64,000 nucleotides of DNA, from contig JAJFTI010000034.1 in NCBI GenBank assembly GCA_021373115.1, forward strand, positions 62,001 to 126,000, read 5' to 3'. Both the position numbers and the translations under genes were made by a program. This DNA comes from Eubacteriales bacterium (GTDB lineage: Bacteria; Bacillota; Clostridia; Christensenellales; CAG-138). Each line of letters starts with the position of its first letter. Position 1 is the first letter of the stretch. Below, piece after piece: positions 26,486 through 36,039 of the stretch. Below the pieces are notes generated by a model, which had not been told where the DNA came from, made no database searches, and saw nothing but the letters and a program-made list of their open reading frames with translations.

Positions 26486-27514
26486 ATGGGTATGATGGAG
26501 TCTCTCGCGCAGCTGCGCGAGGAAGCCGAAGCAAGGCTCAAAAGCTGCCAGTCTCCGGAAGATCTGGAGCAGGCGCTGGTGGACGTGCTCGGACGCAACG
26601 GCTCGCTGACGACGATCCTTCGCACGATGGGCAAGCTGGCCAGCGAGGAACGTGCGAGTGTAGGCGCGTTTGCCAACAAGGTGAAAGCAGCGCTGGAAGC
26701 AACGGTCGCCGAAAAGCGCGCCGCGCTGAACGAAGTTGCCAAGCAGAAACGCTTTGAATCCGAAGCGCTGGACGTTACCGCTCCGGGCGCGCTCTGCTCG
26801 CCGCTGGGCCGCCTGCACCCGATGACGCAGACTTACCGCGAAATCCGCAACGTGCTGATCGGAATGGGATTCTCCATGTTCGACGGCCCGGAGATCGAAC
26901 TGGATGATAATAACTTTACGATGCTGAACCTGCCAAAGGATCATCCCGCGCGGGATATGCAGGACACGTTCTATATCAACGAAAACGTTGTGCTGCGCAC
27001 GCACACTTCCCCCTGTGAAATCCGCGCGCTTACCACGCTGAAGCCGCCGTTTCGTCTGCTCATGCCCGGCCGCGTATTTCGGGTGGACGAGGTGGACGCG
27101 AGCCATTCGCCCGTGTTCCACCAGATTGAAGGTTTTGTGGTTGATAAAGGGCTTACGCTCGGCGACCTCAAAGGCATTCTGGACGCGTTTGTGCACGCGG
27201 TCTTTGGTGAAAACGTGAAAACGCGCCTGCGCCCCAGTTACTTTCCATTCACGGAACCTTCCGGCGAACTGGACGTTTCCTGTTCGATCTGCGGCGGCAA
27301 GGGCTGCCGCGTCTGCAAGGGCACGGGCTGGATCGAAATTCTCGGCTGCGGCGTAACCAATCCGCATGAAATCGCCAACTGCGGTTACGACCCGAAGGTA
27401 TGGACCGGGCTTGCGTTCGGTCTCGGGGTGGATCGTATGGCAAACCTCAAGTTCGGGATTAACGACATCCGTCTTGAGTACGAAAACGACGCGCGTTTCC
27501 TGCGCCAGTTCTAA
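26486..27514 (+). CDS. pheS: phenylalanyl-tRNA synthetase alpha subunit
   Basis: PheS, 342 residues, holds the class II catalytic core of the (alpha-beta)2 enzyme that charges tRNA-Phe. The N-terminal coiled coil (about 1-90) binds tRNA. Motif 2 includes SPVFHQIEGF, the segment CSICGGKGCRVCKGTGW is typical, and motif 3 is LGVDRMANLKFG. The ATG at 26486 has AGAGGAGG eleven bases upstream. The longer open frame runs back through the T-box and is not coding. It is followed by pheT after 14 bases. Confidence 0.97.
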   Translation: MGMMESLAQLREEAEARLKSCQSPEDLEQALVDVLGRNGSLTTILRTMGKLASEERASVGAFANKVKAALEATVAEKRAALNEVAKQKRFESEALDVTAPGALCSPLGRLHPMTQTYREIRNVLIGMGFSMFDGPEIELDDNNFTMLNLPKDHPARDMQDTFYINENVVLRTHTSPCEIRALTTLKPPFRLLMPGRVFRVDEVDASHSPVFHQIEGFVVDKGLTLGDLKGILDAFVHAVFGENVKTRLRPSYFPFTEPSGELDVSCSICGGKGCRVCKGTGWIEILGCGVTNPHEIANCGYDPKVWTGLAFGLGVDRMANLKFGINDIRLEYENDARFLRQF

Positions 27515-27528
27515 GGGAGGAGAAGCAA

Positions 27529-29925
27529 ATGAAACTGCCAAAGAAATGGCTTGGTGAATACGTTGACCTGCACATCTCCAATGCCGAATTCATCGAGAAG
27601 ATGATGTGGCGCGGGTTCGAGTGCGCGGGTGTGGAAAAAGAGCTCTCCGGCGTGGAAGGCATTGTCGTAGGACGCATCCTTTCCGTTGCAAAACACGAGA
27701 ATTCCGACCATCTGCAGGTCTGCGCCGTGGATATCGGCTCCGAGGTGCTGACCATTGTCACCGGCGCGGATAACGTTTTCAGCGGCGCGCTGGTTCCCGT
27801 TGCGGTTGTCGGCTCCAAACTCGGCGGGCGCGAAATGGCCGCCGTCAACATGCGCGGGGTCATGAGCTATGGCATGCTCTGTTCCGGCTCGGAGCTGGGA
27901 CTGACCAACGCGGATTATCCCGGCAGCGAGGTGCACGGCATCCTGATTCTAAAAGAGGATTATCCGCTGGGGCAACCCATTGAGATCGCGCTTGGCTTCG
28001 ACGACGAAATCTTCGAGTTCGAGCTTACGCCGAACCGTCCGGATTGCATCAGCATCCTCGGCATGTGCCGCGAGGCCGCCGCCGCGCTGGGGCAGTCCTT
28101 CCGCGAGCCGAAGATCCGCCCGGTAAAAGGCGAGGGAAATGCCGCGGATTACGCGAAGGTCTCGATTGAAAACTACGACCTCTGCCCGCGATATACCGCG
28201 CGCGTAGTCAAGGATATCGTCATTGAACCTTCGCCCACCTGGATGCAGAAAAAGCTCAAGAGCGTGGGCATGCGGCCGATCAACAACATTGTGGATATAA
28301 CGAACTATGTGCTTGTGGAATACGGCCACCCGATGCACGCGTTCGACCTGGCCTGCATCTCCGGGAGCCATATTATCGTTCGCACCGCCCATGAAAACGA
28401 GGTGGTGACCACGCTGGATAAAAAAGAGCGCCCCGTTACGCCGGATATGCTGCTGATTGCGGATGAACAGCGCGGCGTCGGCATCGCCGGAATCATGGGC
28501 GGACTCAACTCCGAAATTACAGATTCCACCAAGGCGGTTTTGTTTGAATCCGCCGTGTTCAAGGGCAGTAACATCCGCGCGACTGCGCGCAAGCTCAAAC
28601 ACGTGACCGACGCGGCGAGCCGCTTCATCAAGGGCGTGGAGCCCGTTGGCGCGGAGCTCGCGCTGGAGCGCGCCATTGAACTCGTCTCCGAGCTCAAAGC
28701 AGGCACGGTGGTCGGCGAGATGATCGATATTCGCAAGGAAAAGCCAGCGGACCGCGAAGTCACCGTCAGCGTCGAGCACATCAACGCGCTGCTCGCGCTC
28801 GACCTCTCCGCGAAAAAAATGGCGGACATGCTGGAGACGATCGATATCCATGCGCGTCCGGTGCCCGGCGGACTGCACGTAACCATTCCTCACTTCCGCA
28901 CGGATATCGAGAGCGGAATCGAGGCGGATTGGGACGTTGCCGAGGAGATTGCGCGTATTTACGGCTACTACAACATTCAGCCGACGTTGATGCGGGGGGA
29001 CACCTTCCGCGGGCAAATCAACGAGTCGTTCCTGCTGGAGGATCAGATCAAGGACACGCTTGTTTCGCTGGGGCTCTACGAAATGTACAACTACAATTTC
29101 ACAAGCCCTTCCGTCTTCGACGCGCTGCTGCTGCCGCAAGACAGCGAACTAAGAAACGCCGTTCGCATCCTCAATCCCTTTGGCGAGGACCAGAGCCTCA
29201 TGCGCACCACGCTGGTTCCCGGTATGCTCGACTCGCTCGTTCGCAACGCGAACCGCAAGAGCAAACACCTGCGCTTTTTTGAGGTTGGCAATACGCATGT
29301 GGAGACCGGCGCGGATCTGCCGGAAGAGCGCAAAAAAATTGGCGTGATCCTTGGCGATGAAACGGCGGATTTCTATCAGCTGAAGGGGATTATTGAAGAG
29401 CTGTTCCGCGTTCTGGGCGTTTCCGGCGAAACATACCGGCAAAGCAACGCCAGTTATTTGCAGCCGGGGCGCGCGGCGGAAATCGTCGTGGCGGACGGAA
29501 CCCGGTTCGGTATCTTCGGCGAACTGCACCCGGATGTTGCCGCAAGCTGGAAAGCGGACGGGCGGGTTTACCTCGCCGAGCTAGACGTTGGCGCGATTGC
29601 CGGAGAGCGCAACAGCCATAAGCGCTTCGTGCCCCTGCCCCGTTTCCCGGCCGCGGAACGCGATCTCGCGGTCGTGGTGGACGCGAGCGTTCCCTCCGCA
29701 TATCTCAAGCGCGTCATCGAAGCAGCGGCTTCCGAGGTGATTGTTTCGGACGTACGACTGTTCGACACCTATGCGGGATTCGGAATCCCTGCCGGTAAAA
29801 AGAGCCTTGCGTTCTCGTTTGCCCTCCGCGCAGAGGATCATACTTTGACGGATGAGGAAATCAAGCACGGTATGGACGCGATTATCGATTCCCTGAAAGC
29901 AATCGGCGCGCCGCTTCGCGCATAA
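27529..29925 (+). CDS. pheT: phenylalanyl-tRNA synthetase beta subunit
   Basis: PheT, 798 residues, the editing and tRNA-binding subunit. An N-terminal EMAP/tRNA-binding OB domain (about 40-150) is followed by B3/B4 editing domains, with GIAGIMGGLNSEI near residue 325. B5 and the degenerate class II core come next, with PFGEDQSLMRTTLVPGML in the latter. The C-terminal anticodon-binding (FDX-ACB) domain includes PRFPAAERDLAVVVD and ends KSLAFSFALRAEDHTLTDEE. GGGAGG precedes the ATG. Forms one T-box-controlled operon with pheS and ends at a terminator. Confidence 0.97.
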   Translation: MKLPKKWLGEYVDLHISNAEFIEKMMWRGFECAGVEKELSGVEGIVVGRILSVAKHENSDHLQVCAVDIGSEVLTIVTGADNVFSGALVPVAVVGSKLGGREMAAVNMRGVMSYGMLCSGSELGLTNADYPGSEVHGILILKEDYPLGQPIEIALGFDDEIFEFELTPNRPDCISILGMCREAAAALGQSFREPKIRPVKGEGNAADYAKVSIENYDLCPRYTARVVKDIVIEPSPTWMQKKLKSVGMRPINNIVDITNYVLVEYGHPMHAFDLACISGSHIIVRTAHENEVVTTLDKKERPVTPDMLLIADEQRGVGIAGIMGGLNSEITDSTKAVLFESAVFKGSNIRATARKLKHVTDAASRFIKGVEPVGAELALERAIELVSELKAGTVVGEMIDIRKEKPADREVTVSVEHINALLALDLSAKKMADMLETIDIHARPVPGGLHVTIPHFRTDIESGIEADWDVAEEIARIYGYYNIQPTLMRGDTFRGQINESFLLEDQIKDTLVSLGLYEMYNYNFTSPSVFDALLLPQDSELRNAVRILNPFGEDQSLMRTTLVPGMLDSLVRNANRKSKHLRFFEVGNTHVETGADLPEERKKIGVILGDETADFYQLKGIIEELFRVLGVSGETYRQSNASYLQPGRAAEIVVADGTRFGIFGELHPDVAASWKADGRVYLAELDVGAIAGERNSHKRFVPLPRFPAAERDLAVVVDASVPSAYLKRVIEAAASEVIVSDVRLFDTYAGFGIPAGKKSLAFSFALRAEDHTLTDEEIKHGMDAIIDSLKAIGAPLRA

Positions 29926-29955
29926 GGAGACGCAACGAAATACGAATCGAATCCC

Positions 29956-29986
29956 AAAACCCGGCGGATTGTTTTCGCCGGGTTTT
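29956..29986 (+). terminator. pheST terminator
   Basis: AAAACCCGGCG, a 9-base loop, then CGCCGGGTTTT, 30 bases past the pheT stop. Confidence 0.85.
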
Positions 29987-30070
29987 CTAAATCTATTGCG
30001 AACCATTCCTGCCTGCCGTATACTGTTTTTATAAACGCTTCAACGAGCACCAGCCAAGCGGGAGAATGAA

Positions 30071-30472
30071 ATGGCGTATTGTAAAATCTGCGGAGCAACG
30101 ATAGACGAACTCGACACGGTCTGTTCCAACTGCGGGACGCCCGTTTCCACTGCGGCGGTTGTACAGGCGGAGTCCGCCAAAAAGTCCGCCCGCGCCGTTT
30201 CGGCTTCCGGCGATCCCGGCGATCCCGTAATCGGCAGCTGGAGGTTTGTCGGTTCCGTGATTCTGTTGGGACTTCCGGTCGTCGGGCTGATCGTCGCCAT
30301 CGTCTGGGCGGCAGGCGGCGTTTCGAACCGCAACCTGAGAAATCTCGCCCGCGCACAGCTTCTGCTGCTGTTGATCTGGACGATACTTCTGTTAGGCGCC
30401 CTGCTTTCGGTTCTCATGAAGTTTGGCTCCATTCTGTACTTTGTGAATTATCTTGCTGGTTTGTTCATATAA
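30071..30472 (+). CDS. small zinc-ribbon membrane protein (hypothetical)
   Basis: A 133-residue protein. An N-terminal zinc ribbon with two CxxC knuckles (YCKICG at residues 3-8 and VCSNCG at 18-23) is followed by a short linker and two hydrophobic segments (about 57-80 and 95-115). The ribbon would face the cytoplasm. Function unknown; such zinc-ribbon membrane proteins are common in clostridia. The gene directly downstream has the same design, and the pair lies between pheT and an amidohydrolase gene, suggesting a shared role. The start is preceded by GGGAGA. Confidence 0.7.
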   Translation: MAYCKICGATIDELDTVCSNCGTPVSTAAVVQAESAKKSARAVSASGDPGDPVIGSWRFVGSVILLGLPVVGLIVAIVWAAGGVSNRNLRNLARAQLLLLLIWTILLLGALLSVLMKFGSILYFVNYLAGLFI

Positions 30473-30520
30473 CCGTGCGGATAATCTTCAAGTAATGTAT
30501 CAATCAGGAGGGTTATGATT

Positions 30521-30925
30521 ATGGCATTCTGTTCCAAATGCGGCTCCCAACTCAACGACGGCGACAAGGTCTGCGGCAACTGCGGTACCCCGGTTCCCGG
30601 AGCGGCACATTCCGGCAGTTCGAACGACACGCTGATGGGCATTCTTGCTTACCTTGGTATTCTTGCCCTGGTTCCGTATCTCGTGAAGGATCAGCCCGCG
30701 TTTGTGCATGCGCACGCAGTCCGTGGCATGAACCTCTTTTTGCTGGAGGTCATCGCCTGGGTGGCGGTTGGCATCTTCTCCTGGGTACCGGTTCTCGACG
30801 GCATTCTCAGCAGCGTGGTCGGCGTGGCAAGTTTCGTGTTTTCGCTGATCGGCATCATCAACGTGGCGAACCATGAGGACAAGGATCTTCCGCTCATCGG
30901 TTCCGTTCGTCTGATCAAAAACTAA
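30521..30925 (+). CDS. zinc-ribbon protein with DUF4870-like membrane region (hypothetical)
   Basis: A 134-residue protein. It starts MAFCSKCGSQLNDGDKVCGN, a zinc ribbon with two CxxC pairs, then three hydrophobic segments (about 38-55, 68-88 and 92-110). The stretch LAYLGILALVPYL and the following HAVRGMNLF resemble small DUF4870-type proteins. The second of two in-frame ATGs (30521) is preferred because GGAGG is then eight bases away. It is 48 bases after its paralog-like neighbour and ends at a strong terminator. Function unknown. Confidence 0.75.
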   Translation: MAFCSKCGSQLNDGDKVCGNCGTPVPGAAHSGSSNDTLMGILAYLGILALVPYLVKDQPAFVHAHAVRGMNLFLLEVIAWVAVGIFSWVPVLDGILSSVVGVASFVFSLIGIINVANHEDKDLPLIGSVRLIKN

Positions 30926-30944
30926 ACGAACGCCAACTGGAGAA

Positions 30945-30986
30945 AAAAGGTTTGGGCGCCGCGTATTCTGCGCGTCCAAACCTTTT
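30945..30986 (+). terminator. terminator after the zinc-ribbon gene pair
   Basis: AAAAGGTTTGG and CCAAACCTTTT arms flank a GC-rich loop that can itself pair, followed by T residues. Confidence 0.8.
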
Positions 30987-31010
30987 CTATCGTGACAGGA
31001 TCGCATAAAT

Positions 31011-32567
31011 ATGAATCTAAACATGTTGCTTCAAAACTGTTCCATTCTCGACGGAACCGGCGCGCCCGCGTTTACGGGAAGCGTCGGTTTCGATTCCGGC
31101 GCCATGCGCGTATTTCGCGGCGGCGAACATCCGGAATCTGCTGAAACGATTGACGTAAGCGGATTAACGCTCGTTCCGGGTTTTATCGACGCGCATTCGC
31201 ATGGGGACCTGACGCTCGTCAGCCCGTTTGCCACGCTTTCAAAACTCGGACAGGGTATTACCACGCAGATCGCCGGTCAATGCGGCGTATCGCTGTTTCC
31301 CTCCGTTGGAGCGTATTCCAGCGATTTTCCGCGTTTCGTTTCCGGAATCGCCCCCTATCCCGATCTGCCGGATGATCTTTCGCGTCTTAACAGCGCAATG
31401 GGGTTCTTTGACTGGCTAGAATCTCTGAAAAATCCGATTGCGACGAAGTGCTTTGTCGGCCATGGTTCGCTGCGCCTCTGGGCAATGGGATACGAAAATC
31501 GCAAACCGGATGAAACGGAACTTCGCCGTATGCAGGAAATGCTGCGACGCTGCATTCGCGAAGGCGCGCTGGGGCTTTCCACCGGGCTGGTCTACGCGCC
31601 CAGCTGCTACGCGGACAACGACGAAATTCTGGCGTTGCTTCGCGTCGTCCACGAAGAAGGTGCGATTTATGCCACGCACCCGCGTAACGAGGGCGATACT
31701 GTTGTGGAATCACGCGCGGAATCCATCCGGCTAGCGTTGACGGCGGACGTCCCGCTCTGCGTTTCCCACCTCAAAGCAGCCGGAAAGCGCAACTGGGGGA
31801 AACCGCGCAGGATGCTTGAGCAGCTTGACCGCGCCGTTGAACAAGGATTACATGCATTGGTGGACTGCTATCCCTATACGGCAGGCTGCACTTCTCTGAA
31901 CGTTTCCATACCACCACAATATTTTTCGCGCGGTTTGAGCGGACTGGTCGAAGCGCTCTACAGCAAGACGGAACGCGAGATTATCCGCGAGGAAATGAGC
32001 CGACCAAGCGACTATGACAACTACGCGCTCAACAGCGGGGGATTTTCCGGCGTATACGTTTCGAGCTGTCCGGTCGATCACAGCGCGGAAGGGATGTTCG
32101 TTTCCGAATATGCCGAGCGGATCGGCAAAGATCCGTTCGACGCCTATTTCGACCTGTTGATTCAAAACGGCGGCTTGGGGCTTGGTATCTATTTTCACAT
32201 GTGCGAGGAGGATGTGTTGTCCATTCTGACGCACCCGCTCTGCGTCGTCGGAACCGACGGCCTCGTCGGGAAATGCGGCGAGAACCCGCACCCGCGCGCA
32301 TTCGGTAGCATGGCGCATGCTTACGACCTGCTCGTGCGGAAAAAGCAACTCCTATCGCCGGAAGCAATGGTACGTAAACTGAGTGGACAAACGGCTGAGT
32401 TTTTTGGGCTGACCCGCAAAGGACGCATCCAAACCGGAATGGATGCGGACGCGCTGCTGCTGGATCTCAACGGCTTCATCGACAAAGCGACATATCAAAA
32501 CGGCAGTTCACCCTGCGTCGGAATCCGCGCCCTTTTCATTGGAGGAAAACGCGTCGATCTGCCGTAA
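31011..32567 (+). CDS. N-acyl-D-amino-acid deacylase (amidohydrolase superfamily)
   Basis: A 518-residue amidohydrolase related to D-aminoacylase and dihydroorotase-type enzymes. It hydrolyses N-acyl-D-amino acids to the free D-amino acid. Metal-site motifs are GFIDAHSHGD (about 59-68), VCLSHL-like PLCVSHLKAAGKRNWGK near 246-262, and VVGTDGL at about 415. The small beta-sandwich is made from both termini. No signal peptide. It is 44 bases upstream of a PfkB-family kinase on the same strand, so they may form an operon; the combination is unexplained. Confidence 0.88.
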   Translation: MNLNMLLQNCSILDGTGAPAFTGSVGFDSGAMRVFRGGEHPESAETIDVSGLTLVPGFIDAHSHGDLTLVSPFATLSKLGQGITTQIAGQCGVSLFPSVGAYSSDFPRFVSGIAPYPDLPDDLSRLNSAMGFFDWLESLKNPIATKCFVGHGSLRLWAMGYENRKPDETELRRMQEMLRRCIREGALGLSTGLVYAPSCYADNDEILALLRVVHEEGAIYATHPRNEGDTVVESRAESIRLALTADVPLCVSHLKAAGKRNWGKPRRMLEQLDRAVEQGLHALVDCYPYTAGCTSLNVSIPPQYFSRGLSGLVEALYSKTEREIIREEMSRPSDYDNYALNSGGFSGVYVSSCPVDHSAEGMFVSEYAERIGKDPFDAYFDLLIQNGGLGLGIYFHMCEEDVLSILTHPLCVVGTDGLVGKCGENPHPRAFGSMAHAYDLLVRKKQLLSPEAMVRKLSGQTAEFFGLTRKGRIQTGMDADALLLDLNGFIDKATYQNGSSPCVGIRALFIGGKRVDLP

Positions 32568-32611
32568 ACCACGCGGCTTTCGATTCCCCATATAACAGGA
32601 GGAGCCATAAG

Positions 32612-33478
32612 ATGCAAACCATTTTTATCGTTGGCGGCGCGGCGATCGATATCACCGGCAGACCGGAGAGCATCTGCCGCGAGCGCGACAGCAACCTTGG
32701 CAAGGTACAAATCCATGTTGGCGGCGTTGGGCACAACATTGCAAAACGTCTTGCCGCGCTGGATTATCACGTGGAACTTGTGAGCGCGATCGGCTCCGGT
32801 TTTCACGCGGGTATGGTACGCGATAGCTGCGAAAAAACGAACGTCTCCCTGACGCATACGCTTGCATGCGCCGAGCACACGGGCACCTACATCGGCGTGT
32901 TCGACGAGGACGGCGACATGCTGGTTGGCATCAGCGACATGTCCGTTCTGGATCACCTGACGCCGGATTATCTTTCAACCGTGCTTGCGCAAATCAACGC
33001 TTCCGCGCTCTGCGTGATCGACGGCAATCTCTCCCCCGCTTCGCTGGAGTATCTCTGCCGCAATGTTACTGCTCCGCTGTTTTTTGACCCCGTCAGCTGC
33101 GCGAAAGCGAAAAGGATTGGCGAAAACATAGGCAAGTGTTTTGCCATTAAGCCAAACCGGCTCGAAGCGGGCTTCCTCTCCGGCAAGTCCTGCGATACCA
33201 TTCGCGGGATCTATCGCGCCTCCGACTGGTTTTTGGAGCAGGGCGTAAAGCGTGTTTTTATCTCGCTGGCAGAGGAAGGCGTGTTTTGGGCGGATGCGGA
33301 AAGCTGCGGCGTCTTGCCCGCGGAATGCAGGATTGCCAAAGGGCCTTCCGGCGCGGGCGACGCGATGGGCGCAGCCATTATCGACGGCTGCGTAAGGCGG
33401 CTCTCCACCGAGGAATGCGCGCGTCTTGGAAACCTGGCAAGCGCGCGTTCGCTGACGCAGGAATTGATTGACAAGTAA
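32612..33478 (+). CDS. PfkB-family kinase, pseudouridine-kinase-like
   Basis: A 288-residue ribokinase-fold (PfkB) kinase. The N terminus IFIVGGAAIDITGRPES, then VQIHVGGVGHNIAKRLAALD, and DMSVLDHLTPDYL resemble PsuK (pseudouridine kinase) more than sugar kinases. The catalytic loop is GPSGAGDAMGAA, with the GAGD aspartate in place. GGAGG lies eight bases before the ATG. PsuK acts on pseudouridine before PsuG cleaves it, but no psuG-like gene is in the window. The specific substrate therefore remains a family inference. Confidence 0.75.
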   Translation: MQTIFIVGGAAIDITGRPESICRERDSNLGKVQIHVGGVGHNIAKRLAALDYHVELVSAIGSGFHAGMVRDSCEKTNVSLTHTLACAEHTGTYIGVFDEDGDMLVGISDMSVLDHLTPDYLSTVLAQINASALCVIDGNLSPASLEYLCRNVTAPLFFDPVSCAKAKRIGENIGKCFAIKPNRLEAGFLSGKSCDTIRGIYRASDWFLEQGVKRVFISLAEEGVFWADAESCGVLPAECRIAKGPSGAGDAMGAAIIDGCVRRLSTEECARLGNLASARSLTQELIDK

Positions 33479-33486
33479 AGTACAGC

Positions 33487-33514
33487 AAAAAAGCAGGTAT
33501 CCCCTGCTTTTTTT
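33487..33514 (+). terminator. terminator after the PfkB kinase
   Basis: AAAAAAGCAGG and CCTGCTTTTTTT arms around a short loop, between convergent genes. Confidence 0.8.
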
Positions 33515-33533
33515 ATACCGATTCACTTTTTGT

Positions 33534-35903
33534 TTAGAACAGTTTGCCGGAAACGAACGGAGGCAGCGGCTCAATTTGCCAGATGTCCTTCGCGTATTCG
33601 CGGATCGTTCGATCAGAGCTGAACTTGGCGCTCGAAGCAACGTTGAAAAGACATTTTTTGCCAAATGCTATGCGATCTGCATAGTCACGGTTCACATTCG
33701 CCCGGCGCTCGCAATAGCAGAGCAGCTCGTAGAGCACAAAATAGGTATCCGGCTTCTGCCAGTCCGAACCAAAGAGCAGCGAGCGGTGCAAATCCGCAAA
33801 CGCGCCGCTGTTATCGTCGCTTAACGTTCCGTCAATCAGGGAGTCCACCACGCGGCGCACGCGCGGTTCATAGTCGTAAATCGTTTTCGCGAGATAACCG
33901 TTGCGAATTTCGTCCAGATCGGCCACGGTTGCGCCGAAGATATAGTTATTCTCCGCGCCCGCCTGCTCCACAATCTCCACGTTCGCGCCGTCAAACGTAC
34001 CGAGCGTGACCGCGCCGTTTAACATGAGCTTCATGTTTCCCGTGCCGCTCGCTTCCGTGCCCGCGGGCGAAATCTGTTCGGAAACATCCGCTGCGGGAAT
34101 GATGTGCTCGGCATAGGAGCAATTGTAATTCTGAACAAACACAACGCGCATTTGATCCGCCATATCCGGGTCGGAATTAATCATCCTTGCAAGCTCGTTG
34201 ATATACTTGATGATCGACTTGGCGCGGATATACCCCGGCGCGGCCTTCGCGCCAAAGAGATATGCCGTCGGCATAAAATTCGAAATCCGCCCGTCCTTAA
34301 TGCCATAATAGGTATCCAGAATTCCAAATGCATTGAGCAGCTGGCGCTTATATTCGTGCATGCGCTTTACCTGCACGTCGAAGATGAAATCCGGCGGCAG
34401 ATATACGCCCTCGTTCTCCTGAATGTAGCGGCTTAATTGCGCCTTCTTGATCCTTTTTAGCTCGTTAAACGCCAGCACATCCGCATCCGTAAGATGTTCC
34501 TTCAGCGCGCCTATGCGCTCCAGATCGGTTAAATATCCGCTCCCGACGCGATCATCCAGAAACGCACAGAGTTCCGGATTGCACAATCCAAGCCAGCGCC
34601 GCTGCGTAATTCCGTTTGTCTTGTTCTGGAAGCGTTCGGGATAGATCGCATACCAGTCCTTCAGGACATCCTTTTTCAGAATCTCCGTGTGCAGCGCCGC
34701 AACACCGTTGACGAAGCGCGAGCAGTAGACCGCGAGATTCGCCATGTGAATCATCTTGCCCTGAATGATGGACATCTTCGTGCAGTCCATCTTCCGCGCC
34801 ATCAGCTCGCCGCAGAGCTTCGCGTTGATCTGATAGATGATATCGAAAATCTCCGGCAAGACGGATTTAAATAGATTGACGTCCCACTTTTCCAGCGCTT
34901 CCGCCATCACGGTGTGATTCGTATAGGAAAACGTCTTTCCGGCAATCTCAAACGCGCGGTCAAACGAAATCCCCTCCTTCATCAGCAGCCGGATCAGCTC
35001 CGGAATGCTGACGGTCGGATGCGTATCGTTCAGCTGAATCGCAACAAAATCCGCAAAGCGGTCGATGGGACGATTCTCGCGCTTAAACCGGAACAGAATA
35101 TCCTGCAGGCTGGCGCTCGAAAGGAAATACTGCTGCTTAATCCGCAGTTTTTTGCCCGCCTCGGTGGTATCGTTCGGATACAGCACACGCGTAATATCCT
35201 CTACGGCGTTCTTTTCGAGCACCGCGAGCGCATACTCCTGATCGTTGAACAGTTTGAAATCAAATTCGGAAATCGCCTCGCTCTGCCAGAGCCGCAGGGT
35301 TCCGATGTTGTCCGTTCCGTAGCCGATCACCGGCATGTCGTAGGCAACCGCGCGAACGGTCATATCCGCAAACGTTACCTGCATTTCGTGCGTATCCCGC
35401 CGTCTGCTCCAGGGATCGCCAAAACGCTGCCAGTCGTCCGCGGATTCCACCTGAAATCCATCCGCAAACGACTGTTTAAACAAACCGTACTTATAGCGGA
35501 TTCCATATCCGTCCAGCGGCAGGTTGAGCGTGGCCGCCGAGTCGAGAAAACACGCCGCAAGCCGTCCAAGCCCGCCGTTTCCAAGCGCCGCGTCCTCGAT
35601 GTCTTCAAAGATGGCGAGGTCCAGCCCGCGCGCGGTAAACGCTTCTTTCACCTCGGACAGCAGCCCGGTCACAAACAGATTGTTATATATCGTACGCCCA
35701 ACCAGATATTCCGCGCTGAAATAGTAGGCTTCCCTCGTGCGCTCGTGCGCATGTCGGCTTTCATACCAGCGTTCGGCGATTTCCGCCATCACGACTCCGG
35801 ACAGCGCATCATGCAGCTGTGCGGTCGTCGCATCCGTCAGGGAGACCTGATGGTTCTGCTTGAGCGCCAGCTCGATACTCTCCATGATGTTGTCGATTTT
35901 CAC
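33534..35903 (-). CDS. glgP: glycogen phosphorylase
   Basis: GlgP releases glucose-1-phosphate from glycogen or maltodextrin. The protein is 789 residues from a GTG start at 35903, chosen because GAGAGG lies nine bases upstream; the first residues are then MKIDNIMESIE. Family motifs include EAYYFSAEYLVGR, ALGNGGLGRLAACFLDS, the long catalytic stretch around AGKTFSYTNHTVMAEALEKW, and the PLP-lysine motif SGTGNMKLMLNG. The gene is alone, with no glgB, glgC or glgA nearby. A 14-bp CcpA/LacI-like palindrome lies about 137 bases upstream. Confidence 0.96.
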   Translation of the reverse strand: MKIDNIMESIELALKQNHQVSLTDATTAQLHDALSGVVMAEIAERWYESRHAHERTREAYYFSAEYLVGRTIYNNLFVTGLLSEVKEAFTARGLDLAIFEDIEDAALGNGGLGRLAACFLDSAATLNLPLDGYGIRYKYGLFKQSFADGFQVESADDWQRFGDPWSRRRDTHEMQVTFADMTVRAVAYDMPVIGYGTDNIGTLRLWQSEAISEFDFKLFNDQEYALAVLEKNAVEDITRVLYPNDTTEAGKKLRIKQQYFLSSASLQDILFRFKRENRPIDRFADFVAIQLNDTHPTVSIPELIRLLMKEGISFDRAFEIAGKTFSYTNHTVMAEALEKWDVNLFKSVLPEIFDIIYQINAKLCGELMARKMDCTKMSIIQGKMIHMANLAVYCSRFVNGVAALHTEILKKDVLKDWYAIYPERFQNKTNGITQRRWLGLCNPELCAFLDDRVGSGYLTDLERIGALKEHLTDADVLAFNELKRIKKAQLSRYIQENEGVYLPPDFIFDVQVKRMHEYKRQLLNAFGILDTYYGIKDGRISNFMPTAYLFGAKAAPGYIRAKSIIKYINELARMINSDPDMADQMRVVFVQNYNCSYAEHIIPAADVSEQISPAGTEASGTGNMKLMLNGAVTLGTFDGANVEIVEQAGAENNYIFGATVADLDEIRNGYLAKTIYDYEPRVRRVVDSLIDGTLSDDNSGAFADLHRSLLFGSDWQKPDTYFVLYELLCYCERRANVNRDYADRIAFGKKCLFNVASSAKFSSDRTIREYAKDIWQIEPLPPFVSGKLF

Positions 35904-36039
35904 ACTAAAAGTCCTCTCTTTTTTCGCATCGCGTCCTAGTATAGCACACTTTGTTTTGATTGAAAAGCCCGCGCGCAGGGCGTTTTCCATTCCGCAAGGG
36001 CGGATTCGATCCGGTTCTGTGCGCTCCTATTGTTTATTT

